Shown: positions 8,701 through 16,679 of the stretch, one piece after another
Layout of the letters: the number at the start of each line of letters is the position of its first letter
Position numbering within the stretch: the stretch's first letter is position 1
DNA from: Sphaerisporangium krabiense
Lineage (GTDB): Bacteria > Actinomycetota > Actinomycetes > Streptosporangiales > Streptosporangiaceae
NCBI RefSeq assembly: GCF_014200435.1
Contig: NZ_JACHBR010000001.1
Coordinates: 4,964,001-5,028,000, forward strand
Reading direction: 5' to 3'
Length of the DNA stretch: 64,000 nucleotides
The notes under the pieces: model-generated
Databases searched by the model: none
Told to the model about the DNA's origin: nothing
Seen by the model: only the letters and a program-made list of their open reading frames with translations
Translations under genes and position numbers: made by a program

Positions 8701-10795
8701 CGATGGTGCGGTCGTCGGGGACGTATCCGGTGGCCTCGCGCTGCTCGGCGAGGTAGGCGAGGAGATTGCCGGCCGCGAAGGCGTCGAGCCCGGCCTCGGC
8801 CAGCCGGCCGGTCTCGCCCCGCGACAGCTCGCGCAGGAACGCGCCGAGCGCCCGGCCGAGCTCGGCGGGCCGCCCAGGGGTGTCGCCGTGCCAGAAGGGC
8901 AGCTTGCCCGGCTGCCCGGGGGCGGGGGTGACGAGCACGCGGTCGGTGGTGATGTCCTCGATGCGCCAGGAGGTGGCGCCCAGCACGAAGACGTCGCCCA
9001 CGCGGGACTCGTAGACCATCTCCTCGTCCAGCTCGCCCACCCGGCGGCCGCCGCGGCCGGTGTCGGCCCCGGCCAGGAAGACCCCGAACATGCCGCGGTC
9101 GGGAATGGTGCCGGCGTTGGTGACCGCGAGGCGCTGCGCGCCGGGACGGCCCGTGACGCGCCCGGTCACGCGATCCCACACGACGCGCGGGCGCAGCTCG
9201 GCGAACTCTTCGCTCGGGTAGCGGCCGGCCAGCATGTCGAGCGTGGCCTCCAGCGCGCTCCTCGGCAGCGTGGCGTACGGGGCCGCGCGGCGGATCGTGG
9301 TCTCCAGGTCGTCGACGGTCCACTCGTCGAGCGCGCACATCGCGACGATCTGCTGGGCCAGGACGTCCAGCGGGTTGCGCGGGTAGCGCATCTCTTCGAT
9401 CTGACCGGCCTTCATGCGCTCGGCCACGACGGCGGTCTGCACCAGATCGCCGCGGTACTTCGGGAAGATGACGCCCTTGGACACCGCGCCGACCTGGTGT
9501 CCCGCGCGGCCGATGCGCTGGAGGCCGCTGGCCACGCTGGGCGGCGCCTCGACGCAGGCGACCAGGTCGACCGCGCCCATGTCGATGCCCAGCTCCAGGC
9601 TGGAGGTCGCGACCACGGCGGGCAGGCGGCCCGACTTCAGAGCCTCCTCGATCTGGGCGCGCTCCTCCTTGGACACCGAGCCGTGGTGGGCGCGGACGAT
9701 CTCGGCGGAGGCGCCGCCGGACGACCCGGCCTGCGCCATCATCAGCGCGGGCGGGGACAGGGCCGGGGGGACGCTCCCGGCGGGAGGCGGCGGGCCCTCG
9801 GGGCCCGCCGCCTCGGCGCGCTCGTAGGCCAGCTCGTTGAGCCGGGCGCACAGCCGCTCGGCGAGGCGCCGGGAGTTGGCGAACACGATCGTCGAACGGT
9901 GGGAGCCGATCAGGCCGAGCAGGTGTTCCTCCACATGGGGCCAGATGGAGCGCCGGGGCGCGGGCTCCGGCTCCCAGAGACCCTCGGAGCCGTCCCCGCC
10001 GGACGGCCCGCGCGGCGCGGGGTCGAGCTCGGTCATGTCCTCGACCGGCACGACCACGTCGATGTCGATGACCTTCTCCGACGGCGGCTGCACGACCGTC
10101 GTCGGCCGGGCGCCGCCCAGGAACGTCGCGACCTCGCTCACCGGGCGCACGGTGGCGGAGAGGCCGACCCGCTGCGCGGGCGCGGCCAGCAGGGAGTCGA
10201 GCCGTTCGAGCGTGAGCGCGAGGTGGGCGCCGCGCTTGGTGGCCGCCACCGCGTGGACCTCGTCGACGATGACCGTCTCGACGCCGCGCAGCGCCTCGCG
10301 CGCCTGGCTCGTGAGGATCAGGTAGAGCGACTCGGGCGTGGTGATCAGGATGTCGGCGGGGTGGGCGGCGAAGCGGCGGCGATCCTCGGCGGAGGTGTCG
10401 CCCGAGCGCACCGCCACCGAGATCTCGGGCACGGGCAGGCCCATGCGGCGGGCGGTCTGCTTGAGCCCGGCGAGCGGGGCTCGCAGGTTGCGCTCGATGT
10501 CGACCGCGAGCGCCTTCAACGGCGAGACGTAGACGACCCGGCAGTGGCGCTCGCGTCCTTTGCCCGAGGGCTCGCCGGACGGCGGGGCCGTGACGCGCTC
10601 GGCGGCCAGACGGTCGAGGGACCAGAGGAAGGCGGCCAGGGTCTTGCCCGAGCCGGTCGGAGCCACCACCAGAGTGTTCTCGCCCCGGGCGATCGCCTGC
10701 CACGCGCCCTCTTGCGCGGTCGTGGGCGCGGCGAAGGCGCCGGTGAACCATTGCCTGGTCACCTGGCTGAAGTGGTCGAGCGCGGATCCGGTCAC
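5723..10795 (-). CDS. lhr: Large helicase-related protein Lhr (superfamily 2 ATP-dependent helicase)
   Basis: About 1690 aa. DNA helicase/translocase of the Lhr family, linked to DNA repair. Walker A is APTGSGKT near residues 45-52, the DEAH-like box reads VDEVHA, and motif VI is in LQRIGRAGHQ. Winged-helix, beta-barrel and Lhr C-terminal regions follow. The GTG at 10795 (VTGSALDHFS) is preferred; a TTG five codons upstream is also possible. Between the main body and the last ~119 residues is a ~175-residue Pro/Ser/Gly/Ala-rich linker (DNA about 6086-6610) with 26-residue repeats. It converges with the esterase and is divergent from a VOC protein. Confidence 0.92.
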   Translation of the reverse strand: MTGSALDHFSQVTRQWFTGAFAAPTTAQEGAWQAIARGENTLVVAPTGSGKTLAAFLWSLDRLAAERVTAPPSGEPSGKGRERHCRVVYVSPLKALAVDIERNLRAPLAGLKQTARRMGLPVPEISVAVRSGDTSAEDRRRFAAHPADILITTPESLYLILTSQAREALRGVETVIVDEVHAVAATKRGAHLALTLERLDSLLAAPAQRVGLSATVRPVSEVATFLGGARPTTVVQPPSEKVIDIDVVVPVEDMTELDPAPRGPSGGDGSEGLWEPEPAPRRSIWPHVEEHLLGLIGSHRSTIVFANSRRLAERLCARLNELAYERAEAAGPEGPPPPAGSVPPALSPPALMMAQAGSSGGASAEIVRAHHGSVSKEERAQIEEALKSGRLPAVVATSSLELGIDMGAVDLVACVEAPPSVASGLQRIGRAGHQVGAVSKGVIFPKYRGDLVQTAVVAERMKAGQIEEMRYPRNPLDVLAQQIVAMCALDEWTVDDLETTIRRAAPYATLPRSALEATLDMLAGRYPSEEFAELRPRVVWDRVTGRVTGRPGAQRLAVTNAGTIPDRGMFGVFLAGADTGRGGRRVGELDEEMVYESRVGDVFVLGATSWRIEDITTDRVLVTPAPGQPGKLPFWHGDTPGRPAELGRALGAFLRELSRGETGRLAEAGLDAFAAGNLLAYLAEQREATGYVPDDRTIVVERFHDELGDWRVVVHTPYGARVHAPWALAIGRRLRERYGMDIQAMHSDDGIVLRIPDTLDGAPSDVAVFDADELEQIVVEELGGSALFASRFRECAGRALLLPRRSPGRRSPLWQQRQRAASLLAVASKYGSFPIVLETMRECLQDVFDVPGLLQIMRDIAARRVRVVEVETGQASPFASSLLLTYIGAFMYEGDAPLAERRAQALALDTRLLAELLGEADLRELLDPDVVADTERELARLDRPLRDAEDLADLLRTHGPLQAEDVTIREGDPSWLSDLEGARRAIRVRVAGVEQWAAVEDSARLRDALGVPLPVGVPHAFLEPVPDPLADLLARHARTRGPFLAATAAARFGLGVAVVADGLRRLAASGRVVAGEFRPGGWGEEWCDAGVLRLLRRRSLARLRKEVEPVPPEALGVFGPAWHGVTDGRAARGMDALVHAIEQLQGAAVPASALETLVLPSRVPGYEPALLDELTASGEVIWSGQGSLPGGDGWVALFFADTAPLLLPPPAEITLTPLHEKVLEALGGGGALFFRDLSSRVGSMDDTALAGALWDLVWSGRVSGDTLAPLRAALGSGRPAHRATSTRRRRAVLPTRSGPPTVSGRWWLLPEPSADPTQRAHAQAEVLLERHGVVTKGAVAAERLTEGFASVYPVLRAFEETGRCRRGYFVEGLGGAQFALPGAVDRLRALAATLTASPHRAHSDPHSPASEPWGGASGSAEPWKSSPSSPAAGRPATWASGGPPFPDPGAALAGYAEFNQTSPASPHTRPADPNARHSSEPPEAPAEHSGTRPGEHPDIRPSSAPANTQDPGEHFGSPPGASPEARPSDAHSDTQGPGRGFGAPPGEQPEAWRSGGGPERHAGGRRAVERRAVVLAATDPANPYGAALAWPEHPGEVTHKPGRKAGALVVLVDGRLVLYVERGGKTLLSFADDERLRPAVDALALAVRDGALGKLTVEKADGTAINDSPLATALEAAGFHPTPRGLRLRA
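6164..6340 (-). repeat. 78-bp imperfect tandem repeat inside lhr (26-aa units)
   Basis: Two well-matched units and a decayed third encode PGEHPDIRPSSAPANTQD..., PGASPEARPSDAHSDTQG... and PGEQPEAW... The matched landmarks CGGCG(C/A)GCCGAAG fall at 6164 and 6242, exactly 78 bp apart. The unit is a multiple of three, so copy-number changes keep the helicase frame. Confidence 0.75.
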
Positions 10796-10930
10796 CGCTT
10801 CATCATGCAACCTGCCACCGACAAAACCGCGCGTGCCCCTGACCTGGTGGCGGCCACTGCCACGGATTGTTTGCGCAGTCGAATATCAGCGAACCTTGAC
10901 ATCCACCGCCGCCCGGCCGTCACCTGGAAT

Positions 10931-11419
10931 ATGGACATCGACTACGCGGCCATCGAGGCGACCCGGAACCGGATCCGCGACCAGCACCTCCGAGCGCGGC
11001 GGCCCGAGAGCAGCGCGCGCGGCCTGCACCACTTCGCGCTCATCTGCTCCGACGTCGAGCGCACCGTCGCCTTCTACCAGGACCTGCTGGAGTTCCCGCT
11101 GACCGAGATCTTCGAGAACCGGGACTACAAAGGGTCGAGCCACTTCTTCTTCGACATCGGCAACGGCAACCTGCTCGCCTTCTTCGACCTCCCCGGGCTC
11201 GACCTGGAGCCGTACAAGGAGGTGCTCGGCGGCCTGCATCACATCGCGATCTCCGTGGAGCGCGGCACCTGGGAGAGGCTTCGCGGCAAGCTGGACGCCG
11301 CCGCCGTCCCGTACCAGCTGGAGAGCGACGCCTCCATCTACTTCCGCGACCCCGACGGGGCCCGGCTGGAACTACTGGCCGATCCTCTCGGAGAGATGTA
11401 CGGCGCCCGCGTCCTGTGA
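10931..11419 (+). CDS. VOC superfamily (glyoxalase/bleomycin-resistance fold) protein
   Basis: 162 aa from the ATG at 10931. A VOC fold is shown by LHHFALICSDVERTVAFYQDLL near residue 30 and, in the second half, LHHIAISVERGTWERLRGKL and IYFRDPDGARLELLA. The paired His and Glu positions (LHHFAL, LHHIAI, LELLA) fit a metal-binding VOC enzyme, but the substrate is unknown. It is divergent from lhr and upstream of the DUF3046 and recA genes. The same frame stays open far upstream, but that stretch is the antisense shadow of lhr. Confidence 0.8.
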   Translation: MDIDYAAIEATRNRIRDQHLRARRPESSARGLHHFALICSDVERTVAFYQDLLEFPLTEIFENRDYKGSSHFFFDIGNGNLLAFFDLPGLDLEPYKEVLGGLHHIAISVERGTWERLRGKLDAAAVPYQLESDASIYFRDPDGARLELLADPLGEMYGARVL

Positions 11420-11483
11420 GCGCGGCGCTCGCGCGGGTGCGTTGGTGGCCGGCCCGCCCGGAGCGGGGACCATACTGGAAACC

Positions 11484-11678
11484 ATGCGCTTGACGGACTT
11501 CTGGAACCGGATGAACCGCCACTTCGGTGAGAGATACGCCGAGTCCTGGGCGCGTGACTACGTGATCGCCGAGCTCGGGGGCCGTACGGTGATCCAGGCC
11601 CTGGACGACGGCATCTCGGCCAAAGAAGTCTGGCGCGCCGTGTGCGGCGTGACCGAGGTGGACTCCCGTCTTCGCTGA
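11484..11678 (+). CDS. DUF3046 family small protein
   Basis: 64 aa, start at the ATG at 11484 (MRLTDFWNRMNRHFGERYAE). This matches the DUF3046 family, small actinobacterial proteins typically encoded just upstream of recA, as here. Function unknown. The sequence is acidic/aromatic with a C-terminal helix (GISAKEVWRAVCGVTEV). An in-frame start at 11442 would add 14 residues unlike the family. Confidence 0.85.
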   Translation: MRLTDFWNRMNRHFGERYAESWARDYVIAELGGRTVIQALDDGISAKEVWRAVCGVTEVDSRLR

Positions 11679-11726
11679 TCACCCTCGCGCGACCTGGCAC
11701 GGGAGCTTCGCCGCGTCCGGCTGAGA

Positions 11727-11742
11727 TCGAACAATCGTTCGG
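11727..11742. promoter_or_regulatory. LexA (SOS) box upstream of recA
   Basis: TCGAACAATCGTTCGG holds GAAC-N4-GTTC (11729-11740), the actinobacterial/Bacillus LexA consensus. A -10-like TATATT follows at 11744-11749. It lies about 112 bases before the recA ATG, so LexA bound there would block the promoter. Confidence 0.85.
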
Positions 11743-11853
11743 CTATATTGAAACAAGCCGACGTCCGTGGGCCCGCTCCGCGAAAATGTCGGTGGCACCC
11801 CGTAGCTTGCCAGCGACGGAAACGACTTCGACACACCCTCCAGGGGGCACTCC

Positions 11854-13008
11854 ATGGCAGCCAACGACCGCGAGAAGGCCCTTGAGACTGCTCTCGCTCA
11901 GATCGAGCGGCAGTTCGGCAAGGGCTCTGTCATGCGCCTCGGCGATGACGCACGAGCCCCCATCGAGGTGATCCCCACCGGGGCCATCGCCCTCGACGTC
12001 GCGCTCGGCATCGGCGGCTACCCCCGCGGCCGCATCGTCGAGATCTACGGCCCTGAGTCCAGCGGTAAGACCACCGTCTCGCTCCACGCCGTCGCGAACG
12101 CCCAGCGGGCCGGCGGCATCGCCGCCTTCATCGACGCCGAGCACGCCCTCGACCCCGAGTACGCCAGGAAGCTCGGCGTCGACACCGACGCGCTGCTGGT
12201 CTCCCAGCCCGACACCGGTGAGCAGGCGCTGGAGATCGCCGACATGCTGATCCGCTCGGGCGCCATCGACCTGCTGGTCATCGACTCGGTCGCGGCCCTC
12301 GTGCCCAAGGCCGAGATCGAGGGCGAGATGGGCGACAGCCACGTCGGCCTGCAGGCCCGCCTGATGTCCCAGGCCCTGCGCAAGGTCGCCGGAGCGCTCA
12401 ACAACACCGGCACCACCGCCATCTTCATCAACCAGCTCCGCGAGAAGATCGGCGTCATGTTCGGCTCGCCCGAGACCACGACGGGCGGCAAGGCGCTGAA
12501 GTTCTACGCCTCCGTCCGGCTGGACGTCCGCCGCATCGAGACGCTGAAGGACGGCACCGAGCCCGTCGGCAACCGCACCCGCGTCAAGGTCGTCAAGAAC
12601 AAGATGGCCCCGCCCTTCCGCCAGGCCGACTTCGACATCCTGTACGGCATCGGCATCTCCCGTGAGGGCGGCCTGATCGACATGGGCGTCGAGCACGGCT
12701 TCGTCCGCAAGGCCGGCGCCTGGTACACCTACGAGGGCGACCAGCTCGGGCAGGGCAAGGAGAACGCCCGCAACTTCCTGAAGAACAACCCCGACATCGC
12801 CAACGAGATCGAAAAGAAGATCAAGGAGAAGCTCGGCGTCGGCCCGCGTCTCGACACCCCGGCCGAGGCTCCCGTGGTGCCGCCCGTCGCTCCGCCCGCT
12901 TCCGCACGTGCCGCCGCGCCCGCTGCCGCCCGCGCCACCGCAGGCGCCACGGCGGGCCCGGCCTCCCCCGGCCGTGGCGCCAAGGCCCCCAAGCCGGGTG
13001 ACGTCTGA
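11854..13008 (+). CDS. recA: Recombinase RecA
   Basis: 384 aa. ATP-dependent strand-exchange protein that also drives LexA self-cleavage. Walker A is GPESSGKT (residues 66-73); loop L2 reads [20 protein letters not shown]. The C-terminus is a long Ala/Pro-rich tail (about residues 335-384), common in high-GC actinobacteria. An AGGGGGC Shine-Dalgarno precedes the ATG. The LexA box at 11727 indicates SOS control; recX starts 13 bases after the stop and is probably co-transcribed. Confidence 0.98.
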   Translation: MAANDREKALETALAQIERQFGKGSVMRLGDDARAPIEVIPTGAIALDVALGIGGYPRGRIVEIYGPESSGKTTVSLHAVANAQRAGGIAAFIDAEHALDPEYARKLGVDTDALLVSQPDTGEQALEIADMLIRSGAIDLLVIDSVAALVPKAEIEGEMGDSHVGLQARLMSQALRKVAGALNNTGTTAIFINQLREKIGVMFGSPETTTGGKALKFYASVRLDVRRIETLKDGTEPVGNRTRVKVVKNKMAPPFRQADFDILYGIGISREGGLIDMGVEHGFVRKAGAWYTYEGDQLGQGKENARNFLKNNPDIANEIEKKIKEKLGVGPRLDTPAEAPVVPPVAPPASARAAAPAAARATAGATAGPASPGRGAKAPKPGDV

Positions 13009-13021
13009 TCGAGCCGACCCC

Positions 13022-14932
13022 ATGCCTGCGAACGACGAGTCCCCTGGCCACCTGAGACCAGGGGACTGGGGAGCCTGGATCGAGGACCCCGCCCCACCCA
13101 GAGGACCCTGGCCTTCCGACGAGGCAGAGCCTTCCGATGAGCCGGAGCCTTCCGATGAGCCGGAGCCTTCCGGAGGGGTCGGAGCCTCTGAGGGGGCGTG
13201 GCCTTCTGAGAGTTCCGGGACTTCCACAGGGGGCTGGCCTTCTGAGGAGTCCTGGCGCTCTAGGGAGTCGCGCTCCAGGCAGTCCCGGCGCTCTGTGGAG
13301 TCGTGGCCTTCTGAGCACTCCACAGAGTCGTGGCCTTCTGAGGAGTCCACAGAGTCCTGGCATGCCGAGGACTCTTCGCGCTCCGGCAAGCCCGACCGTC
13401 CCATCGGCTCCCGTGGCGGCGACCTCCACGGGCCTGATCCACATGGTGATGATCTCCCCGGGCGCGGACGTCCTGCCCGCGCGGACGAGTTTAGTGAGCC
13501 CACCTGGAACGACTCCGCAGAGCGGGCCAGGCATTCTGACCGATCCGCCCCGCCAAGCCGCTTCGAGAGCTCGGGACGCGTTGGTCCCTTCCAGCGGTTC
13601 GAGAGGTCCGGCCGGTCCACTGATCCGCAGGTCCAAGACCGACTCGGGGAGTCTCGGCGGTCTGCGGGGCATGGACGGTCGAGGCAGGAATCTTCTGGGC
13701 CAGGCGAGGGGTCTTCCGCGCGTGCGCGGTCTCGTGGGGGGCGGGCCAAGTCCCGGGACGTCCCGGCCTGGGAACCACAAGAGCCTCGTCGCACACACGA
13801 GTTCTTCCGCCGGGACCCGGAAGCCGCCCCATGGCGACCCGCCGCTCACCGCTCCACCCCCGCAGAAACACCACAGCCCTCCCAAAGCTCGACACCACAG
13901 CCCACAAACCCACCCCTGACGGACATCCCGCTCACGGACCCGCCCCTGACGGACGTATCGCCTACGGCCCCATCTCTGGCGGACGCCCCGCTCACGGACC
14001 CGCCCCTGGCGGAAGCCGCGCTCACGGACCCGTCCCTGGCGGACGTATCCCCTACAGGGGACTCGGGGACAGGCGGCAGTGAGCCGTACTTCGATGCTGA
14101 GCACGGTATGGACGGCTCCGCAGGCTCTGGAGGCGGGGAAGAACCTCGGGAGGCCGCAGGGGGCCGTCCTGGGCAGGGCAGGCCGCGTGGGCGGAAGGGG
14201 AGACGGGGCGCGGCCGGGTCCGAGGCACCATCTGAGGCGGCGCGGGAGTCGTTCGAGGGATCTGCTGAGGCGGCGCGGGAGTCGTTCGAGGGGCCTTCTG
14301 AGGTGGGGCGGGAGTCGTCGGGTGGTTTTGGGAGGGGAGGACGTCGGGGGCGTGGACAGAGGGGGAAGCGGGGCGGGTTCGGGTTCGATGGGCCTGCTGA
14401 GGGGTCGTTGGCGGCGCAGGGGCCGGCGGCCGATCCTGAGGCGGTCGCGCGGGCGGTGTGTCTGCGGTTGCTGACGCTCGCGCCGCGCACGCGGGCCCAA
14501 CTCGCCGAGGCCCTCCGGCGCAAGGACGTTCCCGAGGCCGCGGCCGAGGCCGTGCTCTCCCGGTTCTCGGATGTCGGGCTCATCGACGACGAGGCGTTCG
14601 CGCAGGCGTGGGTGACCTCGCGGCACGCCGGGCGAGGGCTGGCGCGGCGTGCGCTGGCCAACGAGCTGCGCAAGCGGGGCGTCGAGGAGGAGACCGTACG
14701 GGAGGCGCTCGACCAGCTCGACCCGGACCAGGAGCTCGAGACCGCCCGCAGGCTGGTCGAGCGCAAGCTGCCCGGCACCCGCAACCTGGAACCCGCCGCC
14801 CGCGTCCGCCGCCTGGCCGGCATGCTGGCCCGCAAGGGCTACTCGGGCGGCGTGGCCTACCGCGTGGTACGCGAGGCCCTCGAATCCGAAGGCCAGTCCA
14901 CCGAGGATCTCCCCGAAGCCTTCGACGAGTGA
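13022..14932 (+). CDS. recX: Regulatory protein RecX with a ~470-residue repetitive N-terminal extension
   Basis: 636 aa if the ATG at 13022 is used. Residues 471-636 (DNA from 14432) are a complete RecX domain (CLRLLTLAPRTRAQLAEALR, FSDVGLIDDEAFAQAW, LEPAARVRRLAGMLARKGYS); RecX inhibits RecA filaments. Typical RecX proteins are about 150-270 aa. The first ~470 residues are low-complexity Ser/Pro/Glu/Asp/Arg with nested repeats: WPSEES(T)ES units, a 60-bp repeat (13921, 13981) coding PLTDPPL-type units, and a 33-bp repeat (about 14234-14332) coding EAARESFEGxx. Third-position GC looks weaker there by eye. A start further downstream (for example the ATG at 14109) cannot be excluded. Confidence 0.85.
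   Translation: MPANDESPGHLRPGDWGAWIEDPAPPRGPWPSDEAEPSDEPEPSDEPEPSGGVGASEGAWPSESSGTSTGGWPSEESWRSRESRSRQSRRSVESWPSEHSTESWPSEESTESWHAEDSSRSGKPDRPIGSRGGDLHGPDPHGDDLPGRGRPARADEFSEPTWNDSAERARHSDRSAPPSRFESSGRVGPFQRFERSGRSTDPQVQDRLGESRRSAGHGRSRQESSGPGEGSSARARSRGGRAKSRDVPAWEPQEPRRTHEFFRRDPEAAPWRPAAHRSTPAETPQPSQSSTPQPTNPPLTDIPLTDPPLTDVSPTAPSLADAPLTDPPLAEAALTDPSLADVSPTGDSGTGGSEPYFDAEHGMDGSAGSGGGEEPREAAGGRPGQGRPRGRKGRRGAAGSEAPSEAARESFEGSAEAARESFEGPSEVGRESSGGFGRGGRRGRGQRGKRGGFGFDGPAEGSLAAQGPAADPEAVARAVCLRLLTLAPRTRAQLAEALRRKDVPEAAAEAVLSRFSDVGLIDDEAFAQAWVTSRHAGRGLARRALANELRKRGVEEETVREALDQLDPDQELETARRLVERKLPGTRNLEPAARVRRLAGMLARKGYSGGVAYRVVREALESEGQSTEDLPEAFDE
13921..14052 (+). repeat. 60-bp direct repeat in the recX N-terminal region
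   Basis: Bases 13921-13950 and 13981-14010 match at almost every position (GGAC..CCCGCTCACGGACCCG...), exactly 60 bp apart, with a third half-copy at about 14018. It codes a 20-residue unit built from PLTDP/PLADP pentads. Confidence 0.8.
14234..14332 (+). repeat. 33-bp tandem repeat in the recX N-terminal region
   Basis: Three 33-bp units start at 14234, 14267 and 14300, coding EAARESFEGSA, EAARESFEGPS and the diverged EVGRESSGGFG. The period is a multiple of three and stays in the recX frame. Confidence 0.8.
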
Positions 14933-15060
14933 CCTGCGGTCGCGTACGGTGACGATCGCTCCGCTGGTGGGCTGTCCTCGGGCTGTCCTGAGGTAAGGGG
15001 ATCATCGGTGTGCGACTTGGGGGCAGGGCACCTCTGCCGCCTTCCGAATAGGTGTCGGAA

Positions 15061-15240
15061 GCCGGACGGTCGGGTGTTGGAGGGCAGACGAGTCGGGTGT
15101 GGGAGCCGGACGGTCGGGTGTTGGAGGGCAGACGAGTCGGGTGTGGGAGCCGGACGGTCGGGTGTTGGAGGGCAGACGAGTCGGGTGTGGGAGCCGGACC
15201 GGTCAGGTGTTGGAAGGCGGACCGGTCGGGTGTTGGGAAG
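15061..15240. repeat. 44-bp tandem repeat (minisatellite), about four copies
   Basis: GCCGGACGGTCGGGTGTTGG begins at 15061 and recurs at 15105, 15149 and 15193 (last copy diverged), a strict 44-bp period with the first three copies essentially identical. Each unit looks like a diverged dimer of ~22-bp halves. It lies between recX and the convergent F420 oxidoreductase gene, starting about 130 bases after the recX stop. 44 is not a multiple of three, so every frame reads the same peptide pattern in turn and the small ORFs over it are artefacts. Apart from this repeat, the stretch 14933-15249 holds no gene. Confidence 0.95.
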
Positions 15241-15249
15241 TCGGTGGGG

Positions 15250-16215
15250 TCAGAGGGTGCGGAGAGGGGGGAGGAGTTCCTTTTCTGACCAGGTGAGGAA
15301 GTCGTGCTGGTGGGCGGCGCCTATCTGGACGAGGGCGACATGGGTGAAGCCCGCGTCGGTGAACTTCTTGACGGCCTCGATGACCGGCTCGGGGTCCGGG
15401 CCGCACGGGACCTGCTTCGCCACGTCGTCCGGCCGGACGAACTTGGCGTACGACGCGAAGTTCACCGGGCCCGGCAGTTCGGCGAGGACCTTCCAGTCGG
15501 CGGCGAACCACCTCCAGAGCCGGTGGGCCCGCTCCTTGGCGGCCTCGACGTCGGTGTCGTAGCAGATCCCGACCTGGCCGTACACGGGCTTGCCCTTGCC
15601 GCCGCAGGCGTTGAACCGCTCGACCAGCCCGGGGTCGGCGTCGACGGCGATGAGCACGTCGCCGTACTCGGCCGCCAGGTCGACCGACTGCGGGCCCGAG
15701 GCGGCGAGACCGATCGGGATGGGCTCGTCCGGCAGGTCGTAGAGCTTGGCCGAGTCGACGGTGTAGTGGTCGCCCCGGTAGCTGACGTACTCGCCGCCGA
15801 ACAGCGCCTGGATGATCTCGACGGCCTCGCCGAGCATCTCGTGGCGGATGTTGACCGGCGGCCAGCCGCGCCCGAGCACGTGCTCGTTCAGGTTCTCCCC
15901 GGCCCCGAGCCCGAGCGTGAACCGCCCCTCGGACAGCGCGCCCATCGTGGCGGCCTTCTGGGCGACCACGGCGGGGTGGTAGCGCATGATGGGGCAGGTG
16001 ACGTAGGTCATCAGCGGGACGCGTTGGGTGCGGGCCGCCACCGCGCCGAGCACGGACCAGGCGTACGGCGAGTGCCCCATCTCCTCCAGCCACGGGAAGT
16101 AGTGGTCGGAGATGATCTCGTAGTCGAACCCCGCCCGTTCGGCGGCGGCGGCGTCCTCGACGAGTTGCCGGGCGGGGGTCTGCTCGCACATGAGCGTGTA
16201 TCCGATCTGTGCCAT
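15250..16215 (-). CDS. LLM class F420-dependent oxidoreductase (F420-G6PDH-like family)
   Basis: 321 aa from the ATG at 16215 (MAQIGYTLMCEQTPARQLVE). A luciferase-like TIM barrel of the F420-dependent glucose-6-phosphate-dehydrogenase-like group is shown by EIISDHYFPWLEEMGHSPYA, TCPIMRYHPAVVAQKAATM and GRFTLGLGAGENLNEHVLG. Such enzymes transfer hydride between a substrate and coenzyme F420; this one's substrate is unknown. A longer in-frame start at 16263 adds sequence unlike the family. The 3' end abuts the 44-bp tandem repeat and the gene converges with recX. Confidence 0.88.
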   Translation of the reverse strand: MAQIGYTLMCEQTPARQLVEDAAAAERAGFDYEIISDHYFPWLEEMGHSPYAWSVLGAVAARTQRVPLMTYVTCPIMRYHPAVVAQKAATMGALSEGRFTLGLGAGENLNEHVLGRGWPPVNIRHEMLGEAVEIIQALFGGEYVSYRGDHYTVDSAKLYDLPDEPIPIGLAASGPQSVDLAAEYGDVLIAVDADPGLVERFNACGGKGKPVYGQVGICYDTDVEAAKERAHRLWRWFAADWKVLAELPGPVNFASYAKFVRPDDVAKQVPCGPDPEPVIEAVKKFTDAGFTHVALVQIGAAHQHDFLTWSEKELLPPLRTL

Positions 16216-16679
16216 GGCGGCCCCATACCCCCGCGCCCGCCGAACGTGCGGCACGCCCCGCAAGATCTCCCCAACCCGGCGCCGGACCAGACGAAAGCCC
16301 GAAACCCACCCGTAAACCTATTTAAGGTGACTTTCCGCTCCCCTGGCGACATTTCTGGACTGACCAGGCGTCACGTGGGGACCCGGAGGCCCCGCCGCCA
16401 CGCCCGAGTGCGCCGAACGGCTTTGACGGGCGGACTTTGCTTGCTCGTTACCTCTCTGACGCTTAATCTCGACCACAGTGAGGAGCTACTCCGCGCAGTG
16501 CGGATTGCCATAACGGTGTACGAACGGACGATTAAGACCGATCACACCCAGCGGCCGGATGCCGTGCGTCCGGGCGTTGGACATATTTGTCTGAACAACA
16601 ATCGCCCGGTCGGGTGGTCCGTGCCGCGTGTGTGGCCCTCGCGTGCTCAAAGCTCGCGACGCGAGGAGGGTAGGCGCGC
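16216..16679. other. Intergenic region between divergent F420 oxidoreductase and rny
   Basis: 464 bases with no coding sequence or RNA gene that I can support. It is locally A/T-richer (around 16310-16330 and 16440-16600), as expected for two divergent promoters, but no convincing -10/-35 pair was found. Confidence 0.5.

Noticed and set aside
6578..10930. Very long plus-strand open frame leading into the VOC gene
   Set aside because: It is antisense to lhr, is rich in Arg/Gly/Gln/His as high-GC shadows are, and has no motifs; only the last 162 codons are a gene.
12821..14626. 601-codon minus-strand ORF over recA-recX
   Set aside because: Arg/Pro-rich shadow; it overlaps the recA C-terminus and the RecX domain with no family features.
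15061..15240. CRISPR array
   Set aside because: Copies abut with no unique spacers, no dyad typical of repeats and no cas genes.
15008..15562. Three small plus-strand ORFs over the 44-bp repeats
   Set aside because: The 44-bp period makes each frame repeat the same peptide in turn; they are products of the repeat, not genes.
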